Part shown: positions 46,520-57,076 of the stretch, piece by piece
Layout: each line of letters starts with the position of its first letter
How positions within the stretch are numbered: the stretch's first letter is position 1
NCBI GenBank assembly: GCA_008508345.1
Contig: QNGE01000831.1
Location: 77,840 to 141,839 of the forward strand
From: Paragonimus westermani
Lineage: Eukaryota > Platyhelminthes > Trematoda > Plagiorchiida > Troglotrematidae
Length of the DNA: 64,000 nucleotides
Reading direction: 5' to 3'
Notes under the pieces: model-generated
Database searches by the model: none
What the model was told of the DNA's origin: nothing
The model's input: the letters and a program-made list of their open reading frames with translations, nothing else
Made by a program: the position numbers and the translations under genes

Positions 46520-49500
46520 TCTACCTTGTTACCTCGACTTGGTGGTCAGGCTTGTGTGCTGTTTTGATCTGGCGAGCTATGTTGATTAGGACTTATGTTT
46601 TTGCAGGTGCAACCTTCTCACACAGGCCACAAGCGAGCAGTCAGACGAGAATCAAATGCATGGGAGTGCTTAGTGAGGCACGATTCTATGGGCATACAAC
46701 AGGACTTTTTATAGTTACGGCACTGCTGTCCTCCGTATCAATAAGGAGGTTAGAAAAGGTATGCTCAAACAAAGAGCCTTCCGATCGCCCAGCAGTTGAC
46801 TGTAACCGCCAGCCTATTATCCAATACGGTCGAAAAGCAACCGGTATCACCCAGAAACTTGATGTAACCTCGAGTGCATCCACTGCACGCAGCAGTACAC
46901 AGAATCCGAAATTAATGTCTTAATCACTGCGCCCTAGGACTACGCAAGCCACTCACTGACAAGTTAGTCAGACCCTTGAGTTGGTGGCTCCAGGTAGGGT
47001 CTCCCAAAAAAGCCCTGTACCCCGTTGTCTCGCAAGTTGGACTTTGAAATCAGAGACTCGTGGTGGGGTCCCTCAAGTCAATCCCCTTCCGCGGCATAAA
47101 TGTTCGGGAAGTATCAGAAGTTGTCGTTCCCCAGACAGTAACATTATTTACCCACCATGAATTTCTTCTACTTCCCCATCCCCAAGTTTTCTGCCTCCAA
47201 TGTGCCTTCGGACGATAACCGTTTCATGAGGCCAAGACAACTGGTAAACATTGGCACTTTCAATGTCCACACTTTCCGACAAGTTGGTCAGCAAGCTGCT
47301 CTGAACAGTACTCTCTCAAGTCTGGAGCTTGACGTGTGCTGCCTGTCGGAGACGCGAGCCTACGATTCTAGCACCGTTATCCATTTGAGCTCACCTCCAG
47401 ATAACTGTCCATTCAAACACTTCCTTCTTAGGGTCTGGGGTGACGCCGAAGCTGAGTCGCGTGGTCAAGCTGAAGTGGGAACCGCACTGACTGAATCCCT
47501 GTAAACAGTCACTTTTGCGCTGTCACACTCAGTACGTCGAATAAATTCTGTCGACGCAAACCAGAACAGTGTTATTTTCATCATGTCGGCGTATGCTCCA
47601 ACAGACAGCTGTTCGGATGCTACCAAAGATGCGTTCGCTGGCGCCCTTGTTGACCTCCTGGGGAAGACTAAACACTCTGGCATCATCATACTAGTAAGCG
47701 ATTTGAATGCTCAGTATGGTCTTCTTTCTCTGGAAGAGAAGCGGCTGAGAGGTTTATTTGTTTTCCGGGTACAACGCACTGACAACGGCAAATGACTGCT
47801 ACATCTGTGCGCATCCCACGGTCTTCTATTTTCGAACACCACATTTTGACACATTCTGTTACATGGGGACCTCCCTGTGCTTCTCAATCGTGGACACAGT
47901 TGGATCACGTGGCGCCATTCTGTTTAATATGATGGTGCCTTTTGGCGCAACCGCTCGGACTCGGATCGCGTTGTTGTGTGTGCCCGTTTTGTGTGGTCAT
48001 TTGCTCTGGAATCACACTCATGAATACAATATATTTAATTGGCGTTTGAGCGAGGAGAATTACTGCATACCAGACAGCCATCTTTCGAAAGGAGAGACAG
48101 TCCTGAAGCCTAACTTAGCAAAGCGTGCCAATGTTCCTGGTCCAGATCTATTCTCTCCTCTTTTCAGAGGTTGTGAGAAGACATTGATGCCCGAACTGTT
48201 AAAAACTCCTCGAGGGGGGTTTTGAAACAAGAGAGGTACTTTGTGTTTGGTGCATGTCGACACTAATGGCCGTTTTCAAAAGAAGGACCCGAAATTTATG
48301 TGACAAGCACATAGGCATCGGTCTAGTGCCTGTTGCATCCAAGTTACTCTTTGGTCTTATGTTCTGTCGGCTCACTAAGGTCAGAGAAAGTCAGGTATGC
48401 AAAGAACAGACAGGACTCCGATCCGGTCGAAGACGCGTTGATCACATGTTTACACTACGACGGTTTTTCGAACATCAGCACTCCTATAAGCGGCCAACGG
48501 CCGTTGTGTTCTTGGACCTGGAGGCTGCTTTCGATTCGGTTGTTCGTATCGTTTTTTGGAACTGCCGTGCTCCCAAGGGAGTGCCAGGGAAATACGTGAA
48601 TCTGATGAGATCACTGTATACTAACTCCGCAAGAAGAGTCACCGTTTGTACACAACTGTCTCGGTCGTTCATCACTTCTAGTGGTGTTCTTCAAGGGCGT
48701 CCACTCTCCCTCTACCTGTTCAATTTTCTCATGGACGACATTCTGAAAGGTGCGCTTGAGGAATCCAGTGAGTCTGGTGATCAGCTTCTTCCTGTCGTTA
48801 TGATAACCGACATGGAGTATGCACCTCATATTCTGCTACTTAGCCACTCTGCCGAAGACATGTATACCATGCTGAAAAGGTTGACCGGTCGGGCGGGTTT
48901 CTATGTAATGTATTTCCCACCTTGAAAATGCAAAGAAATTCTTCACGACTTGGACATTCCCACTTGTACGTCCTTTATTGCAGATAATCCACTCGAGATT
49001 ATGGCCGCATTCACACAATTAGGTAGCACTAGCTCGTCAGCCCGTAATATTGCTGATGAGAGACGTCAACTAGGATAGCAAAGACACGAGTTGTCTTTGC
49101 CAGCCTGCCTCGCCTATCGCGTCGAAAAGATGTTCGGTTGTCGCTGAAAGGAAGGATATGTAGTGCTTGTGTACCCTCTGTTTTGCTCTATGGTTCCGAA
49201 ACGTGACCCATTCGCGAGGAAGATGTCAACAGACTTGCTGTGTTTCACCGTCAATGTCTCCGTCAATTGGTCCACATCAAGCGAAAAGATTGCACGAGTA
49301 ACGCGGCCGTTCACCGGTGCGTATTTCGAAACGCTCGAGATGTGCGATCACTTGATCAACTAATCACGCTGCACAGCCTGTGATGGTTGGTTCACGTACT
49401 TCGCATGCCAGCTGAGCGTTTGTCGTATCGGACATTATGTACTGAGACCACCGACAGTTAGGTAAAACCTCGTGGTGGTTAGGTAGCAACATGGTCACGA

Positions 49501-49800
49501 AATATGAAAGCTCTGACCGTTCCACTGAGCAGAGTGGGTAGGTGTCACCCATTTGACTGGGGTCCTCGTGACCATTCAAGTCACTGGCTGCAAACGCTAT
49601 CTTAGATGACAGCATGCCCTAGTCAGTGGCGTACCTGTGTTCATAGTGTTTCCAGTTTTTCCGTTTAGTCTTCTTTTATGAATTTTTGGCCTACCAAATG
49701 AATTTTTCTTCCAGGATATTCTGTTTCACTGTTGAGATGTGCGGAAAGCCGAGCCACAGTACCTTCCAGTCAGGCTCGTGCTTGTTCTTCTGATGATGAT
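46520..49800 (+). mobile_element. Family B non-LTR retrotransposon, near full length but decayed
   Basis: In order: 5' region 46520-47150; APE endonuclease N-terminus (NIGTFNVHTFRQVGQQAAL, LDVCCLSETRAYDSSTVIHL); endonuclease middle (MSAYAPTDSCSDATKDAF, LVSDLNAQYG); RT at 48254-48925 (EQTGLRSGRRRVDHMFTLRR, VVFLDLEAAFDSV, TSSGVLQGRPLS); C-terminal region with reading-frame breaks to about 49620; 3' UTR; tail ctgatgatgatgtcag. The RT catalytic motif normally YADD reads EYAPHILLL, and GCPLS reads GRPLS. Several shifts interrupt it. It lies in the intron before the 54-nt exon. Confidence 0.87.
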
Positions 49801-50919
49801 GTCAGATATATGCTTGTGTAAGACTACTTGGGGTAGACTGTTAATTAAAAACACCGTGGAAATACTGATTGTTAGCATTATTATGCTTGCAGCAGATGGT
49901 AGAAATTTCGATACGTTGAAATTCCACTAGTTGTCACCTCAGTGGCATGCGGGCTATGGATCTTAAAAGTGAAGTTCACAGTCTGGCCCGCTTACTATTG
50001 GGATTCACCTTAACGATCCTCCGTTAGTGTCCATCATTTCTCTTTGCAGCTTCCGCACGGTTAATGTCAGGATAGCCTGGCACACATCACTTCACTGTAG
50101 ATCGTGAATAATTCAGCACTTTGGAGGTACAGTGTGTTGGTTTGTTCAAAAGATATCGATAGCTTTTCATCACAACCTGATATGCGTCATTAGCGGATCA
50201 CTGAAACGGTGCCCCAGTTCGCTGAACGTGAGTAATGAGTCACATTAAGTTGATGGTTCTTGCTGCATTGACACGAAACGCGTTCTCGGGTTAAGATTGA
50301 AAATCGGTGTAAATGATCTCTTTATTGTCGTTGATCCTTCTTTTGTACCACATCATCTGTATACACAGCGTGGCAATCGCCACTACGCTGCGATTTAGCG
50401 CACTAATCTATCTGACCGACTCTTAATAGTTACCTACCAGTTCACCTGTCAGTTTGGTTTACTTTACGCCAATAGTTCATCACCGAACAACTGAGTTCGC
50501 TTCTCATGACCGTATCGATACGTAATTTATCTTGGATTCCAAACGTACTCTCACGTGATAGACTGCTGTTCATTTCCACAACGGACTGACTGCGAGGTGC
50601 GCATGTAATCTCAGATATATCAATTTATGAGCACGATTGAACTTTACGCTTGGGCATTTACGTGGAATAGAGGTAACCTGGACGGCCATTCTGTTACTAT
50701 CGGACATGTCCTCAGGGAGGGCTGCCTTTACCAACCGCCATAGCCTGGTTACCGTGAAGTTGGTGAACGGTTTTCTTATGAAAGCGGCTTGAATTCACTG
50801 GATGGTCCTGCAAGTGATCGGCGCATTTACCCGATCAGAAAAGGGTTGCGCACGTTTCAACGAAAACACGTCGCCTTCTGTAAGTATAGTCTAAATGTTC
50901 TACGATTGTCCCCTTACAG
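49801..50919. other. Intron, no feature recognised
   Basis: Sequence between the family B tail and the candidate 54-nt exon. No feature supported. Confidence 0.45.
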
Positions 50920-50973
50920 ACGGTCACGAGCAACTCCAGTGCCTGCCTTATTACGTTTTTTTTCTAATGACTG
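50920..50973 (+). CDS. PIK3R4: VPS15 candidate 54-nt linker exon
   Basis: A good pyrimidine tract and acceptor (tgtccccttacag) and a GTGAGT donor bracket 54 nt. The frame is RSRATPVPALLRFFSNDC once the flanking split codons are joined. Both ends have the phase required by the exons at 45167 and 54797, which is the main support. Human VPS15 has a long poorly conserved linker here, so sequence similarity cannot confirm it. The human linker is about 100 residues longer, so other small exons may have been missed. Confidence 0.5.
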
Positions 50974-52557
50974 GTGAGTCATAATAATCTCTTTCTCGAA
51001 CGACGCCGAAGTTGTGTATAGCTAACCACGATCACATCTTTTTTTCCTCTGATTTTGTGCCTCTAGTGAACGTACTTTTGGGACTTGTATGTCACTTTAC
51101 ATTTTATCGATTTTGCCGACTCGTCATGTTACATTTTCCACTGTCCGCTCAGGCTTGCCCTGTGTGTCCGTCGGTGTTGAAAACGAATGAGACCCGATCA
51201 GTTGAAGTGCATTATCTGGTCTAACGAGACCGGGAACACAGTAATTTGACCTCCCGTCGGATGTGAGTAGACCATATTCATGGGATGCTCCTGGAGTTTT
51301 TGGCGCTTTTTAGGTAGACGAGCTACAACAAATGAACATGGAAAGACGGTAAAGTAATAACTGTGTGCTCGGCGAAAGCTCCTGACTGACCTGTTTTAAG
51401 ATAGTCATTGTTAAGGAATATCACCTAACGGGCTTTGTATATGTTTACATTGCTTTTGTGATAGAAATTTTTTGACCTTAATCCACCTGATCTTAAGTTG
51501 AGTTGTAGTAATATGGCTACATATTGCGACTAAGTCCAAAATAAGCCCTCCAATTGTCGATGCCAGTTTAAATTAGTGCGCGGGTTATTACTTACATCTC
51601 GTTAGCTGTTTGCGGTTCAACTGTGATTCATATTCGAAAGCCAACCGTGATGTAATACTTCCTACCGTTACTCATTAGCCTTAATTGTCACGTCGTACAA
51701 TTTTCCTGCTTCCAGATGAAAAATGCCCCATTTTCCCGGAGGATCGTTTCCATCCTTCTGGTCTTTCTCACTATGTGCAGAAGCTGACAGTGTGAGTTTT
51801 TCACTTCTGACTATCTGGCCCACTTCAGAGAACATCAGATTGTCGTAATGTGTCTAACACAGTTGTCCAAACGATCCATTTACTATTGCAAGGGGGATTA
51901 GTTCTCATTCTCTTAGGCGTGTTACTCGATTGGGATACCGTCGAATTGGCAGAATTGTAAGTGGCTTCAACATTTACATGACAAGGCAGTTCGCGGTTAG
52001 ATCATAAGGACGCTACCTGAAAGTGTATTTCGTCGGAACTAACTTACAACGTACCGGTGAAACAACAGGCTAAATTAGCAACAGACTTTTTTTACTATGA
52101 CAGCTCGTACAAAAGTCTACCATTCATGTTTTAGAAGCGCGTGTGTTATGCACTGCTCAGTAGCCCTGGTGAGTAGTTAACTTATTGATGGGAAGAAACA
52201 ACTATCCGTATGGATTGAGATGAAAGCGTGCATGTATGATTGCAGTACTTTTGCTGTTATTGCGCTCAATGCCCTAGTTTTTAAGTTATTTCGCTTCTTT
52301 AAGCCATTTACAAACACGAGACGTTGAGTTCGACGACAACGGAGAATGTTGCAGATTCACAAACAAAACCCACTTTTTCACAGCGATTTCAAATATAAGT
52401 AGTCTCTACTATACTATTGATGGATGCTTGAACGAACACAACAGGCTTAGCTGAGTCCGATTTGCAGAAGGCAGCCTGTGTTAAAAATAATTATCTCTTC
52501 TTTGCCACACCGCAAGGCATTTACCGGGCTTCTAACTCACAGGCTTAACATGTCCTG
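50974..52557. other. Intron, no feature recognised
   Basis: No gene or repeat recognised. It ends at a SINE-like fragment. Confidence 0.45.
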
Positions 52558-52640
52558 GCTAGAAAGTCTATCTGAATGCGAAGGCTGCGATCAAATGTGT
52601 GATGTTCAACTTGAAAATAAACCAAATCCCTGACTATTCA
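52558..52640 (+). repeat. SINE-like repeat, short 3' fragment
   Basis: The stretch gctagaaagtctatctgaat and cgaaggctgcgatcaaatgt match 16225-16262 and 52985-53025. The copy continues into aaataaaccaaatccctgac, shared with 16276-16300. Confidence 0.65.
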
Positions 52641-52689
52641 TCAATAATCTAAAATATCGCACTGCAGATTTAATGAGATCAGTGATTCC

Positions 52690-53050
52690 GACCTGTCCTG
52701 GAAGTCCTAATCGCGGGGTTATCGATTTGAGTTAACAGGACAGTTACTGTCTCCTCTCGAGACGATTGGGCAACCTGATCATCGCTCACAAGCGAGAGTG
52801 TTTGAGCGTTCAGATTTGATAATTCGGTCGTGCCTAATGTGAGGTCAATGGCACAGTGGTCACCACGGTTGCCTCATGATTGAATGGCCGGAGTTCAAAT
52901 CCCGATCGTGGCAAGGATACGCACTACTGTTGAGCTCTAATGAGAGCGAAACTCGAGTCTAGTGCTTTGATTCGAAAGAGGCTGGCTGGAAAATCTATCT
53001 GAATGCGAAGGCTCCGATCAAATGTGAGTGATGTTCAACTTGAAAATAAG
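52690..53050 (+). repeat. SINE-like repeat, longest copy, with internal tRNA-like segment
   Basis: A 5' block (ttgagttaacaggacagtta) matches 30478 onward. Next come a tRNA-like segment at 52843-52918 with A box tggcacagtgg and B box ggagttcaaatccc, then the tail shared with 16165-16300. This order shows one composite repeat of about 360 bp. The tRNA-like part is internal rather than at the 5' end, unusual for a SINE, so the first ~150 bp could be a separate repeat. Confidence 0.65.
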
Positions 53051-53309
53051 ATCCTTAAAGCGGATTAAGAATGGTCGTGTCCCTCTCTCACTAGCGTGAA
53101 TGTTGTCGCTTTTTGGATAAGTTGTTCAAGCAGTGAGTACAATTAATGATGCCGGGTTGTTTGCACGTTATCGAAACCCTCAGTTTGATTGATTGAGTTC
53201 AGACCTAACGGTTTCAGGAACTAAGCCCTGTCACTTTCCATAAAATTACCCCGAAATCCGACACTTTTCCACGTCGTACAGTAGTGCAGCTTCAAGATTG
53301 GGGCACTCT
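53051..53309. other. Intronic spacer, no feature recognised
   Basis: Sequence between the SINE-like copy and the duplicated family B segment. Nothing supported. Confidence 0.4.
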
Positions 53310-54086
53310 CACTTGTACGTCCTTTATTGCAGATAATCCACTCGAGATTATGGCCGCATTCACACAATTAGGTAGCACTAGCTCGTCAGCCCGTAATATT
53401 GCTGATGAGAGACGTCAACTAGGATAGCAAAGACACGAGTTGTCTTTGCCAGCCTGCCTCGCCTATCGCGTCGAAAAGATGTTCGGTTGTCGCTGAAAGG
53501 AAGGATATGTAGTGCTTGTGTACCCTCTGTTTTGCTCTATGGTTCCGAAACGTGACCCATTCGCGAGGAAGATGTCAACAGACTTGCTGTGTTTCACCGT
53601 CAATGTCTCCGTCAATTGGTCCACATCAAGCGAAAAGATTGCACGAGTAACGCGGCCGTTCACCGGTGCGTATTTCGAAACGCTCGAGATGTGCGATCAC
53701 TTGATCAACTAATCACGCTGCACAGCCTGTGATGGTTGGTTCACGTACTTCGCATGCCAGCTGAGCGTTTGTCGTATCGGACATTATGTACTGAGACCAC
53801 CGACAGTTAGGTAAAACCTCGTGGTGGTTAGGTAGCAACATGGTCACGAAATATGAAAGCTCTGACCGTTCCACTGAGCAGAGTGGGTAGGTGTCACCCA
53901 TTTGACTGGGGTCCTCGTGACCATTCAAGTCACTGGCTGCAAACGCTATCTTAGATGACAGCATGCCCTAGTCAGTGGCGTACCTGTGTTCATAGTGTTT
54001 CCAGTTTTTCCGTTTAGTCTTCTTTTATGAATTTTTGGCCTACCAAATGAATTTTTCTTCCAGGATATTCTGTTTCACTGTTGAGA
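53310..54086 (+). mobile_element. Family B 3' segment, near-identical copy of 48961-49737
   Basis: The segment repeats 48961-49737 at a constant offset of 4,349 bases with no difference seen until the last base or so. It covers the C-terminal RT-ORF region and most of the 3' UTR. It lacks the (TGA)n tail and starts abruptly with cacttgtacgtcctttattg. After 54086 only weak similarity to the family B 3' end continues. Confidence 0.9.
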
Positions 54087-54796
54087 TATGCGGAAATTTT
54101 AGCCACAATACCACTCGACCAGATTCAGTTTGAAGTGATGAGAGAATGCTAATGAATACCTTTTTTGTACATGCCTTGTGTTTGCTTTTCGAAGCATACA
54201 GCCTCCCCGATCACATCATCGTTATTTACGCAGTCATTGCCGCTCTCCGTTAAACTACGCACAAGAACGTAGCGACGGGATTGGTTACACAAGCCTACGG
54301 AAAGGTCCGTTGATATTACTCCATTCGACTGGGTGTCACTGTAGGCAACTCGGGCGTCTTCGCTTCAGATCTGATGCGGCCTGGTGGTATTTCAGACGTT
54401 TTGTTGTCAACCTTTTACAGTGGACTGTAATATTCTCGTGCTTATACGCGCATGAGGACTTATTGGGAATGAAAAGGCACTCTGCGACTCTGTACACACT
54501 AGAACCGCTCTCATTTGTTAGTTCCCTTTGTTGCATCAATGTCTGTTGCCGTTTCAGTTTTTTCGGTTAAATTTGAGCGATGTTCTGCCCGGACAGCATG
54601 GATACTTGAATGAACCTGAAATTCAAACCTAGCGTTGCTATGCCTATTTTTGTGTTAAAATCTGGATAGAATAACACTGCCCAGTCTCCAGTTAGGCACT
54701 CGCTGTAGCATTTACTCTTGTAAATACTCCTGTCTATCGCAAACACACCGAGTGAAACGCTTCGGCAATCATCATTTTTCCGGTTTTTTTGTATAG
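54087..54796. other. Intron, no feature recognised
   Basis: A 130-codon open frame at 54178-54570 (+) has no domain and no splice support. The last bases form the pyrimidine tract before the exon at 54797. Confidence 0.45.
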
Positions 54797-55177
54797 CGCT
54801 CTCCAGCCAGCGATCCAGCGATACGAACGCCTCCTACGAAGAGATTATTTCTCTGGACGCCTACCGCTTAATGCAAGTCACCCGGCTAACGGGCAAAAGC
54901 TCCATCTGTTTGGAAGAGGATTAATATGGTGTCCTACATTGCACGTCGTCAGTTCTCACCCTGAAGCTGTCGACCATGCTGAGAATAACGCTGTCAGGCC
55001 GGTCAGGACTATTACGTGGGTACAGGCAGAATTAAATCATTCCACTAGTTTACCCTCTTCCCTAGACAGAAGACCCACGACGCCGGCTTGGCAATCGGAT
55101 AATTCTCTGTGGCCATCTGGACGTCCTCAGGGAACGCTGGTAGCTCATCTACACGAGCACCGTGCCGGTCTACTCAG
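54797..55177 (+). CDS. PIK3R4: VPS15 exon: linker helix and first WD40 blade start (LVAHLHEH)
   Basis: The acceptor is ggtttttttgtatag and the donor GTTTGT at 55178. The start, ALQPAIQRYERLLRRDYFSG, resembles the coiled helix before the human propeller. The end, WPSGRPQGTLVAHLHEHRAG, is nearly identical to human WRPKGLLVAHLHEHKSAV, a hallmark of VPS15. Between them are ~75 low-complexity residues rich in His, Ser and Pro. The split AG codon is completed as Ser by the next exon. Reading past the donor gives only ~14 more residues to a stop. Confidence 0.9.
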
Positions 55178-55641
55178 GTTTGTTCAGGCTCGTGTTGACG
55201 AACGTTTCCTGGATGGTTAAACAGTGCGTGTATTAGGAAAGTTACCCTCATTCAAGCCTAGATGAAACTTTGAATTTAAGATTTATGTCGGAGGACTGTT
55301 CAGTGCTTCCATTTTTATATGATTACTCTCATTTGAAGACCTTTCGCTCAAGTCCTGTGTATTTGGAATAACTCAGTAACACCTATACGTGTTGGCAACC
55401 ATATGGTCAGATCTCAAGTTCCGAGTCTCTGACAAAACCGAGTGTAATCTGGTCGGCTATTGTATGTACAGCCAATGGACTTTCGTCTGAAATGTACCCA
55501 TCATGCCTGTTTTTATATTCCGTTCCGTGAGTTAGTTCATTGCCATGTTACACGTTTAACTGATGTTATCGCCAGTATTTCTGTGGTTCATAAACTGCAA
55601 ATCTAACCCCCTAACCTCCCGGTTGTACATACCTTCTCTAG

Positions 55642-55909
55642 CTTGGCCGTTCACACCTCTGGTAGACTGATGGCTTCTTGTTCCAGCGGAGATGGAACGG
55701 TGAAGCTATGGAATTGTGGTCTATGGCCGGTCGATTCAGATGGCTATTTGAACCAGACGGCCATTGCCTCCCAGAGGATCGGTGGAGAGAGTGGCACAAA
55801 GCCAGCGAGCGTGAAGCCTGCAGGATTGGCACAAATACACGCGCTGCCCACGCGTTCATGGTGGACGTACCATACAACCTCGCCTGATGAACCTCCTAAG
55901 CCGTGTCGT
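55642..55909 (+). CDS. PIK3R4: VPS15 exon: first WD40 blade (DGTVKLWN)
   Basis: The acceptor is accttctctag. LAVHTSGRLMASCSSGDGTV followed by KLWN aligns with human [24 protein letters not shown], which ends in the WD-type motif. TAIASQRIGG then matches human SILTYSRIGG. A ~35-residue insert follows before the end at PKPCR, where donor GTACGT gives a phase-0 join to the next blade. The open frame runs ~50 bases further to a stop. Confidence 0.9.
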
Positions 55910-56754
55910 GTACGTTTTGTAGATCGTGCAGACAGCTTTTCTCCATTGACTAGTTTTTGCTGATCAAATTTTGTTGTTTCCCAGTGTATGCAGCGGCTTC
56001 ATCTCTCCAAAACGCTCACTGCTTCATACCATCTGAATCGTATATCGTTCCAGTGGCTTATCGGTCGCCTTTGTTTAAATCTGACCATGGATAAAGACAT
56101 GCTTTCAGTATATTCGTCAGATGGAGACTTGTTTTCTGACCATTTTTGAGGGGGTTATAAAGTGTTGAGTGGCTCTCAAGCAAAAATTGGCGTGCTTTGA
56201 TTCATCGGGGTAGGAACTTGAGTAGTTGAACATTCTTCACAAATTGACACCAAGATCAGTTTTAGTTTTTCCGAATTCATTGGAAATGCTCATTAGGCTA
56301 TGGTGGAACCTACTTCAGGAACCAGGGGTGTATTTGGCAGACGCCTGAATTCACAGCGCGGCTAGGAAGACTCTCTCGAACTGCCCCTCCCAAACCTGGA
56401 ATCACTGCTCATGAGGTGGAATTTTATTAGGACCTGCCGAGAACGAACGGCATAAAGAACTTGACTTCGGTCAAGGCGGATAATTCTATCCTGGCTGTCA
56501 TACTAATCAGATGAAGACAAGCTGTGCCGGTTTCCTGAATTAATTTTCGACATTGCCCTGACAGAGTTGACGATCAGATCAACGCGAGGCGACTCGCTCC
56601 CATTACTTCTGTTTGATGCAGTCGTTGTCTGTTCGCTTGGACTTCATTCGCACTGTGGGCCATCCTCCACTTTTAACCAGGATAATTTTTGTTACTTCAG
56701 TCTGAAATTCATGCACGTCCTGCGTAACTTTTCCTACCCAAACACGCATTGCAG
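55910..56754. other. Intron, no feature recognised
   Basis: Short intron between WD40 exons. No repeat recognised. The 464-base intron at 55178-55641 is likewise plain. Confidence 0.5.
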
Positions 56755-57076
56755 AGCCTGGTTTGGATTGCGAACGGAAATAGTTTGATCACCGTCTCCC
56801 AAAATCGATGGTTGCACCGTATTGATGTGGCCACCGGGCGTCGTTGTGGTTTGGAACAGGTGTCGATGCCCGACTGTGACCGAACAGTATGCCTGGTAGC
56901 ATCAGCACTGTCTCAGTTTCCTGACCATCTGAATTTGACGCGTTCTCGACTAGTCGGTGGTGGAGACACCCATGTTGTGACGTACGCAACCACGAGTAAT
57001 CACATTGTCGGAAGGGACTTGCGCATCCCTTTCAAAAGTCCGCCTACCTGGTGCCTCAAGCAGGACAGAGGATCTG
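56755..57076 (+). CDS. PIK3R4: VPS15 exon: second and third WD40 blades
   Basis: The acceptor is acgcattgcag and the donor GTAAGT. SLVWIANGNSLITVSQNRWL aligns with human [20 protein letters not shown]. Later, THVVTYATTSNHIVGRDLRI aligns with human SVLAYATVNGSLVGWDLRS, and WCLKQDRGSG with WTLKHDLKSG. The split Gly codon (G/GT) is completed by the next exon, restoring the SGLI motif seen in human VPS15. Confidence 0.92.

Noticed and set aside
48254..48925. 223-codon frame as an active reverse transcriptase gene
   Set aside because: It is part of a broken family B element and lacks the catalytic YADD motif.
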